From positions 1 to 9,272 of the forward strand of contig DATAHN010000011.1 of NCBI GenBank assembly GCA_036263155.1: DNA of 9,272 nt, read 5' to 3'. The DNA comes from DASUBN01 sp036263155. GTDB taxonomy: Bacteria > Pseudomonadota > Gammaproteobacteria > Natronospirales > REEB76. Shown here one piece after another: positions 5,923-9,272 of the stretch; the stretch's first letter is position 1; the number at the start of each line of letters is the position of its first letter. Below the pieces are notes generated by a model that ran no database searches, was not told the DNA's origin, and worked only from the letters and a program-made list of their open reading frames with translations. Both the position numbers and the translations under genes were made by a program.

Positions 5923-6792
5923 TCAGGCGATTCTTTTCCGCATGGGCGATCGCCTTAGGGAGCCCATATAGATGGCTACCAAGGTGATCGCCGCGCCGGC
6001 CAGTTCCGGCGGGCTGAAATGCCGGCCGAAGAAGGCGCTGTCCCAGACGAAGGCGCAGGCGGGCTGCAACAGCAGCACCAGCCCCACCTGGGATGCCTGC
6101 ACCTTGTGCATGCTGTGTGAGATCAGCACCCACCCCAGCACCTGGGGCACCAGCCCATAGAGCAGCAGCCAACCCGCGTCCGCCCAGGTGGGGATGGCGA
6201 AGGACTCCCCTTCCACCAGCAGCGACACCGCCAGCATCGCGGCCGACGCAAACGAAGTGATGGTGATGGCGCTGTAGGAGGAGCCGCCGGTGGCATTGCG
6301 GGTGCTGCGCAGGGCCAGGAGGTAGCCGGCATAGGCGACCGCGGAGATGAGCGCCAGGACGATGCCCCAGTGGTAGAGCGGCGAGAGATGGCTCCAGTCG
6401 GCCCCCACCAGCAGCACCAGGCCGAACATGGCCATGACGATGGCGAGCCACTGGAACAGGCTCAGGCGCTCGTTCAGGAACAGCACGCCCACCGCGGCCA
6501 TGACGAACACCTGGAAGTTGGCGAGCAGCGTGGCGACGCCGGGACCCACGTAGAGGATGCTGCGGTGCCAGAAGAAGAGGTCCAGGGCGAAGAAGAATCC
6601 GGCGAGCAGGAGCTTGCTCCAGCTCGCGGCATTCAGCCGGGGATGCTCGCGCCGCCAGAGCACCACGGCCAGCAGGATCACGCCGCCGAAGAACACCCGG
6701 TAGAAACCGCTCACGGTCGGGGGCACGTGCACGAGCTTCACGAACACCGCCGAGAAGCTGATAAGCACGGCGCCGACTACCAATTGCCACAT
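5923..6792 (-). CDS. EamA-family (DMT superfamily) transporter
   Basis: This 289-residue integral membrane protein consists of two EamA repeats (about 5-128 and 143-278), each with about five hydrophobic helices, as in the ten-helix drug/metabolite exporters. Visible landmarks are FYRVFFGGVILLAVVLW (30-46), LLANFQVFVMAAVGVLFLNE (89-108), the end-of-repeat NERLSLFQWLAIVMAMFGL (107-125) and QPACAFVWDSAFF (243-255). A basic tail (RRSPMRKR) ends in the cytoplasm. The start is ATG 6792, with GGAGG nine bases upstream and a first helix right at the N-terminus. A 41-codon in-frame extension to 6915 is hydrophilic and looks non-coding. Substrates in this family range from amino acids to metabolites and cannot be predicted here. 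It lies 156 bp downstream of piuC on the same strand. Confidence 0.9.
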   Translation of the reverse strand: MWQLVVGAVLISFSAVFVKLVHVPPTVSGFYRVFFGGVILLAVVLWRREHPRLNAASWSKLLLAGFFFALDLFFWHRSILYVGPGVATLLANFQVFVMAAVGVLFLNERLSLFQWLAIVMAMFGLVLLVGADWSHLSPLYHWGIVLALISAVAYAGYLLALRSTRNATGGSSYSAITITSFASAAMLAVSLLVEGESFAIPTWADAGWLLLYGLVPQVLGWVLISHSMHKVQASQVGLVLLLQPACAFVWDSAFFGRHFSPPELAGAAITLVAIYMGSLRRSPMRKRIA

Positions 6793-6948
6793 CGCTGGAC
6801 GCCTCCATAAGCCGATCTTTTGCCCGCGGGCGGCGTTGAAGCCGCCCTCGCAATCCTCATGTACGCCAAAAGTACACTCCGGTTGCTCGGGCAGCTTCGC
6901 CTTGCCCGCGACCAAAATCTCTGGCTTCTGGAGGCGCCCAGATGAGAC
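6793..6948 (-). other. piuC-eamA intergenic region with inverted repeats
   Basis: GGGCGGC (6828-6834) and GCCGCCC (6841-6847) make a perfect 7-bp stem with a six-base loop. The overlapping GCCCGCGGGC (6822-6831) is a 10-bp palindrome that would compete with it. Further upstream for eamA, TGTAC (6860-6864) and GTACA (6872-6876) are separated by seven bases, an operator-like layout. No convincing sigma70 promoter is visible, so eamA may be read through from piuC or use a promoter I cannot recognise. Confidence 0.3.
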
Positions 6949-7620
6949 TTACACTTCAGCCCACAATCTCATGAGATTGGCGCGGAGTTTACTGATCTTC
7001 ATGGCCTCGGCGGAACCGGGCGCCACGCCCCGCGCCCAGCGGGCGACCTGCATGAGCTCGTACAGCATCTCGCGGCGCGGCTCGTCGCGCACGAAGCTCT
7101 GGGCCCAGGTGACGCCGCAGAGGCGGCTGCCGCGGGTGACCTTCTGCACCTTGTGGATGCTGGTGGATGGATAGATCACGGCGCTGCCGGCGGCGAGCTT
7201 GACGGACTGGGGCTCGCCGTCGCTGTTGATGACGAGCTCGCCGCCGTCGTAGTCGGCGGGGTCGGTGAGGAACACGGTGATGGAGACGTCGGCCCTGAGC
7301 GGGTCGCCGCCGCCCATGACGGCGTTGTCCACGTGGCCGCCGTAGTCCATACCGGAGTCGTAGCGGTTGAACATGGGCGGCAGCAGGCGGCGCGGCAGCA
7401 CCCACTGGCTGAACAGCTCGTTCCGGACGAGCGCGGCGGCCAGGAGCTGCTGCGGCCCGGCCAGCGCCTGGTCCTGGGCCGCGCTCTGCAGGTTGTGCTT
7501 GACGTCGCGCACCGCGACACCGGCGGTGGTGCGGCCGTCCTCGAACTTGACGTCGGCGAGCTGGGTGCGCAGCTGGGCCAACTCGGCGGCGCTGAGCAGG
7601 CCTTCGATCTTGAGCAGCAT
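6949..7620 (-). CDS. piuC: PKHD-type Fe(II)/2-oxoglutarate hydroxylase (PiuC/YbiX family)
   Basis: The protein has 223 residues, close to E. coli YbiX (225). The double-stranded beta-helix dioxygenase core carries the iron ligands in GGHVDNAV (His96, Asp98) and STSIHKVQ (His156). Arg166 in RGSRLCGVTW is the 2-oxoglutarate-binding residue. PMFNRYDSGMDYG (82-94) and DYDGGELVI (123-131) are strongly family-like. PiuC proteins are cytoplasmic, often lie beside TonB siderophore receptors and are iron-regulated; no receptor gene is present here, and the substrate is not established. The start is ATG 7620: it gives the family N-terminus LLKIEGLLSAAEL and has AAGG about ten bases upstream. A longer frame to 7692 runs through the promoter. 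It is divergent from arginase. Confidence 0.93.
   Translation of the reverse strand: MLLKIEGLLSAAELAQLRTQLADVKFEDGRTTAGVAVRDVKHNLQSAAQDQALAGPQQLLAAALVRNELFSQWVLPRRLLPPMFNRYDSGMDYGGHVDNAVMGGGDPLRADVSITVFLTDPADYDGGELVINSDGEPQSVKLAAGSAVIYPSTSIHKVQKVTRGSRLCGVTWAQSFVRDEPRREMLYELMQVARWARGVAPGSAEAMKISKLRANLMRLWAEV
6964..6979. repeat. 16-bp perfect palindrome in the last codons of piuC
   Basis: CAATCTCATGAGATTG is its own reverse complement. It encodes N-L-M-R-L, seven to three residues before the C-terminus of PiuC. With no loop it is more likely a dimeric protein site than an RNA hairpin, or it may be coincidental. Confidence 0.3.
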
Positions 7621-7649
7621 GGTGGGAAACCTTGGTGTGACCCCGGCCC

Positions 7650-7679
7650 ATGAGACCCGCTCGGGGCGGGGGGTGTCAA
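7650..7679 (-). promoter_or_regulatory. piuC: Probable sigma70 promoter of piuC
   Basis: On the minus strand a consensus TTGACA (7679-7674) is followed after 18 bases by TCTCAT (7655-7650), a 4/6 match to the -10. Transcription would start near 7643, with a leader of about 22 bases. The spacer is very G/C-rich. No recognisable Fur box (GATAAT repeats) overlaps it. Confidence 0.45.
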
Positions 7680-7683
7680 CAAT

Positions 7684-7709
7684 AATATGCACAAATCAGT
7701 GAATATGCA
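7684..7709 (+). repeat. Direct repeat AATATGCA in the divergent promoter region
   Basis: AATATGCA occurs at 7684-7691 and again at 7702-7709, 18 bp apart, in the short AT-rich stretch between the piuC and arginase promoters. The second copy lies inside the ARG-box-like sequence. Confidence 0.35.
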
Positions 7710-7713
7710 GTCA
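7700..7713 (+). promoter_or_regulatory. rocF: ARG-box-like sequence upstream of arginase
   Basis: TGAATATGCAGTCA resembles the ArgR consensus TGAATWWWWATTCA: the left half TGAAT is exact, the right half AGTCA has one mismatch, and two of the four central bases are A/T. It ends immediately before the TGT of the extended -10 box. ArgR control of an arginase gene would make sense, but a single imperfect box without a clear partner about 21 bp away is weak evidence. Confidence 0.3.
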
Positions 7714-7722
7714 TGTTACAAT
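7714..7722 (+). promoter_or_regulatory. rocF: Extended -10 promoter of arginase
   Basis: TGTTACAAT reads as TG-N-TACAAT, an extended -10 element with 5/6 match in the hexamer and no good -35 upstream, as expected for this promoter class. It overlaps the ATG at 7721 and would start transcription near 7729, which conflicts with that ATG being the start codon. Confidence 0.4.
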
Positions 7723-8671
7723 GGCCGCCCTGCTTAGCGCACTCCCGGTTACTCCCTTGGCTTCCAAGAAAATCCGCATCACGAACGTCCACCTCGACCT
7801 CGGCGCCGGGCGGCGCGGGACCGACATGGGCTCCTCCGCCATGCATGTCGCCGGCGTGGTGCCGGCGCTCAAGAAGATCGGCCACGAGGTGGTCGGCATG
7901 CACAACATCGGCCAGATCTCGATGGAAGCCGCGGAACTGGGCGAGAAGAACGCCCGTTACCTCGGCGTGATCAGCGAGGTCTGCCGCGACCTGGCGGGCA
8001 CCGTGGAAGCCACCATGGACAAGGGCGAGTTCCCGCTGGTGCTGGGGGGCGACCACTCCCAGGCCATCGGCACCATCTCGGGCATGGCCAAGCACCTGCG
8101 CCGTAAGAACCTGGACCTCGGCGTGTTCTGGTGCGACGCCCACACGGACATGAACACCCCCGACAGCAGCCCTTCCGGCAACATCCATGGCATGCCGCTC
8201 TCGGTGCTGCTGGGCCGCGGCCTGCAGGAGCTGACCGGCATCGCCGGCCGGTCCCCGGCGCTCAAGCCCGAGAACGTGGTGATCTTCGGCGTACGCCAAG
8301 TGGACGCCAAGGAAGCCAAGATCGTGAAGGAACTGGGCGTGCGCGTGTTCACCATGAGCGAGATCGACGCCCGCGGCGCCCCGGCCTGCCTGGAGGAAGC
8401 CATGGAGATCCTGGGCAAGGCTTCCGGCGGCATCCACCTCTCCTTCGACCTGGACGGTTGCGACCCCACCGTGGCCCCGGGCGTGGGCACGCCGGTGCCG
8501 GGCGGCCTGAACTTCCGCGAGTCGCACCTGGTGTGCGAGGTGCTGGCCCGGAGCAACAAGCTGGTCGGCATGGAAGTGGTGGAACTCAATCCGACCATGG
8601 ATACCGAGAATAAAACCGGCAAGTTTGCGGTTTGGTTGATACAGTCAGCGCTTGGAAGAACAATCCTGTAA
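7721..8671 (+). CDS. rocF: Arginase (L-arginine to ornithine and urea)
   Basis: Arginase hydrolyses L-arginine with a binuclear Mn centre. From ATG 7721 it has 316 residues. Metal ligands are His112 (GGDHS), Asp139-His141-Asp143 (DAHTD), and Asp243 and Asp245 (SFDLDGCDP). NTPDSSPSGNIHG (145-157) matches the human arginase I segment that holds Asn130, Ser137 and His141, which separates true arginases from agmatinases. Glu288 (VVELNP) matches human Glu277. GTPVPGG (256-262) is also typical. Neither start has a clear SD. TTG at 7757 would give 304 residues, with the first strand KKIRITNVHLDLG near the N-terminus as in homologues, and it lies downstream of the predicted transcription start, so it may be the true start. 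The gene is followed after 11 bp by an AhpD-like gene. Confidence 0.93.
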   Translation: MAALLSALPVTPLASKKIRITNVHLDLGAGRRGTDMGSSAMHVAGVVPALKKIGHEVVGMHNIGQISMEAAELGEKNARYLGVISEVCRDLAGTVEATMDKGEFPLVLGGDHSQAIGTISGMAKHLRRKNLDLGVFWCDAHTDMNTPDSSPSGNIHGMPLSVLLGRGLQELTGIAGRSPALKPENVVIFGVRQVDAKEAKIVKELGVRVFTMSEIDARGAPACLEEAMEILGKASGGIHLSFDLDGCDPTVAPGVGTPVPGGLNFRESHLVCEVLARSNKLVGMEVVELNPTMDTENKTGKFAVWLIQSALGRTIL

Positions 8672-8682
8672 CGGAGTCGGTG

Positions 8683-9036
8683 ATGGGTAAGCGGGTCGAC
8701 GAGTTCAACGCCTTCCGCGCCAAGATGAATGAGCGCATCCTCGCCGAGGACAACCGCGTGATCAAGCGCGTGTTCTCGGTGGACAGCCTCACCTACACCG
8801 ACGGCGCGCTGCCGGCGAAGACCAAGGAACTGCTGGGACTCTCCACCTCGATGGTGCTGCGCTGCGACGACTGCGTGAGCTACCACATCGGGCAGTGCAT
8901 CGAGTCGGGCTGCAGCAAGGAAGAGATCGTGGAGGCGATGAGCGTGGCGCTGGTGGTGGGGGGTACTATCGTTATTCCCCATATGCGCAGAGCGATCGCC
9001 TTCATGGACGAGATGCTGGAAGAGAAAACCAGCTAA
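8683..9036 (+). CDS. AhpD-like / carboxymuconolactone decarboxylase-family CxxC protein
   Basis: This small all-helical protein has 117 residues. Glu49, Cys61, Cys64 and His68 (KELL...CDDCVSYH) have exactly the spacing of the AhpD active site (E-x11-C-x2-C-x3-H), in which the cysteine pair does thiol-disulfide or peroxidase chemistry with a Glu/His proton relay. VEAMSVALVVGGTIVIPHM (83-101) is the typical following helix. It belongs to the short, single-domain CMD proteins, usually oligomeric and cytosolic; the physiological substrate is unknown. ATG 8683 is chosen because GGAG lies six bases upstream and the MGKRVDEFNAFRAKMNE start fits relatives; the frame extends further upstream only into arginase. 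It begins 11 bp after the arginase stop and ends before a strong terminator, so the two genes form one unit. Confidence 0.88.
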   Translation: MGKRVDEFNAFRAKMNERILAEDNRVIKRVFSVDSLTYTDGALPAKTKELLGLSTSMVLRCDDCVSYHIGQCIESGCSKEEIVEAMSVALVVGGTIVIPHMRRAIAFMDEMLEEKTS

Positions 9037-9055
9037 TCGAATTCCTGGACGAGAT

Positions 9056-9083
9056 AAAAAGGGCCGCATCGCGGCCCTTTTTT
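9056..9083. terminator. Strong bidirectional intrinsic terminator
   Basis: AAAAAGGGCCGC (9056-9067) and GCGGCCCTTTTT (9071-9082) pair perfectly over 12 bp around a three-base loop (ATC). The 3' side continues in T-rich sequence on the plus strand, and TTTTT also follows the stem on the minus strand. It ends the rocF-ahpD-like transcript and can also end the convergent gene at 9103. Confidence 0.93.
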
Positions 9084-9102
9084 CTTTCTTAAGATTGCGG
9101 TC

Positions 9103-9272
9103 TCACTTTTTCTTGCCGTCGTCGTCGTCAGCGTCTTTCCCGGCTTCCGCCGGCAACACCAGCTTCTTCACGATACGTTCGAACCGGCCCTGGCCCTCGG
9201 GCTGGTTGCCGAAGCGCTCCATGCGCCCGGACTTCATGGACGCGGACAGGGCCGCGATGCGGTCCGCCGGCG
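9103..9272 (-). CDS. C-terminus of an unidentified protein (5' part outside window)
   Basis: A minus-strand frame enters from the right edge and stops at TGA 9105-9103, giving 55 residues. They contain basic amphipathic-looking stretches (MKSGRMERFGNQPEGQGRF, then ERIVKKLVLP) and end in an acidic run DADDDD and a basic tail GKKK. I do not recognise the family. It is taken as coding because it stays open to the edge, has GC-rich codon use like the neighbours, and ends about 20 bp from a terminator oriented to serve it. It converges on the rocF unit. Confidence 0.55.
   Translation of the reverse strand, partial: PADRIAALSASMKSGRMERFGNQPEGQGRFERIVKKLVLPAEAGKDADDDDGKKK

Noticed and set aside
5945..5954. 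GGCGATCGCC, identical to the HIP1 palindrome
   Set aside because: HIP1 is significant only when highly over-represented, as in cyanobacteria; one copy in a GC-rich window inside the eamA coding region is expected by chance.
6793..6915. 41-codon N-terminal extension of the EamA frame
   Set aside because: Hydrophilic, contains inverted repeats, and ATG 6792 has a good GGAGG SD and begins the first membrane helix.
7680..7698. Possible Fur box upstream of piuC
   Set aside because: The AT-rich stretch does not align with the GATAATGATAATCATTATC consensus in any register I tried.
7957..9069. 370-codon minus-strand ORF across the rocF region
   Set aside because: Antisense to arginase and the AhpD-like gene, both with intact active-site motifs.

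Overview
The window is chromosomal DNA from a high-GC proteobacterium. By eye it is about two-thirds G+C, with strong G/C bias at third codon positions and long meaningless ORFs antisense to real genes. The order birA-coaX-SPOR protein matches my memory of Pseudomonas aeruginosa (PA4280-PA4278), so a gammaproteobacterium is most likely. I see no transposase, phage gene, tRNA, rRNA or CRISPR array. Most of the window is ordinary core and housekeeping DNA.

Left block (1-4187, all minus strand): a promoter at about 4159-4187 drives plsY, then birA, coaX and a SPOR-domain membrane protein. The genes are 15 bp apart or overlap (TGATG between birA and coaX, GTGA between coaX and the SPOR gene). A short hairpin follows, then a secreted alpha/beta hydrolase that runs off the left edge. 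PlsY makes lysophosphatidic acid, BirA biotinylates acetyl-CoA carboxylase and CoaX makes 4'-phosphopantetheine for CoA and ACP, so the first three genes all feed acyl-lipid synthesis.

Middle block (4221-5898, plus strand): a MarR-type regulator is divergent from plsY. Its promoter lies in an AT-rich island, and its -10 box sits inside a 24-bp near-perfect palindrome, a probable auto-operator. Next comes a 128-bp imperfect palindrome (4853-4980) with exact 8-bp terminal inverted repeats. It ends one base before the ATG of a DagK/YegS/BmrU-family lipid kinase and supplies that gene's ribosome binding site. A hairpin separates the kinase from the convergent gene.

Right block: two minus-strand genes, an EamA-family transporter (5923-6792) and a PiuC/YbiX-type Fe(II)/2-oxoglutarate dioxygenase (6949-7620), lie back to back with a plus-strand pair, arginase (rocF) and an AhpD-like CxxC protein. 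The 100-bp divergent region contains a consensus TTGACA -35 for piuC, an extended -10 box for rocF and an ARG-box-like sequence. A textbook bidirectional terminator follows at 9056-9083. The window ends in the unidentified C-terminus of a convergent minus-strand gene.

The most interesting item is the structured palindromic element in front of the lipid kinase. No obviously novel multi-gene system is visible.
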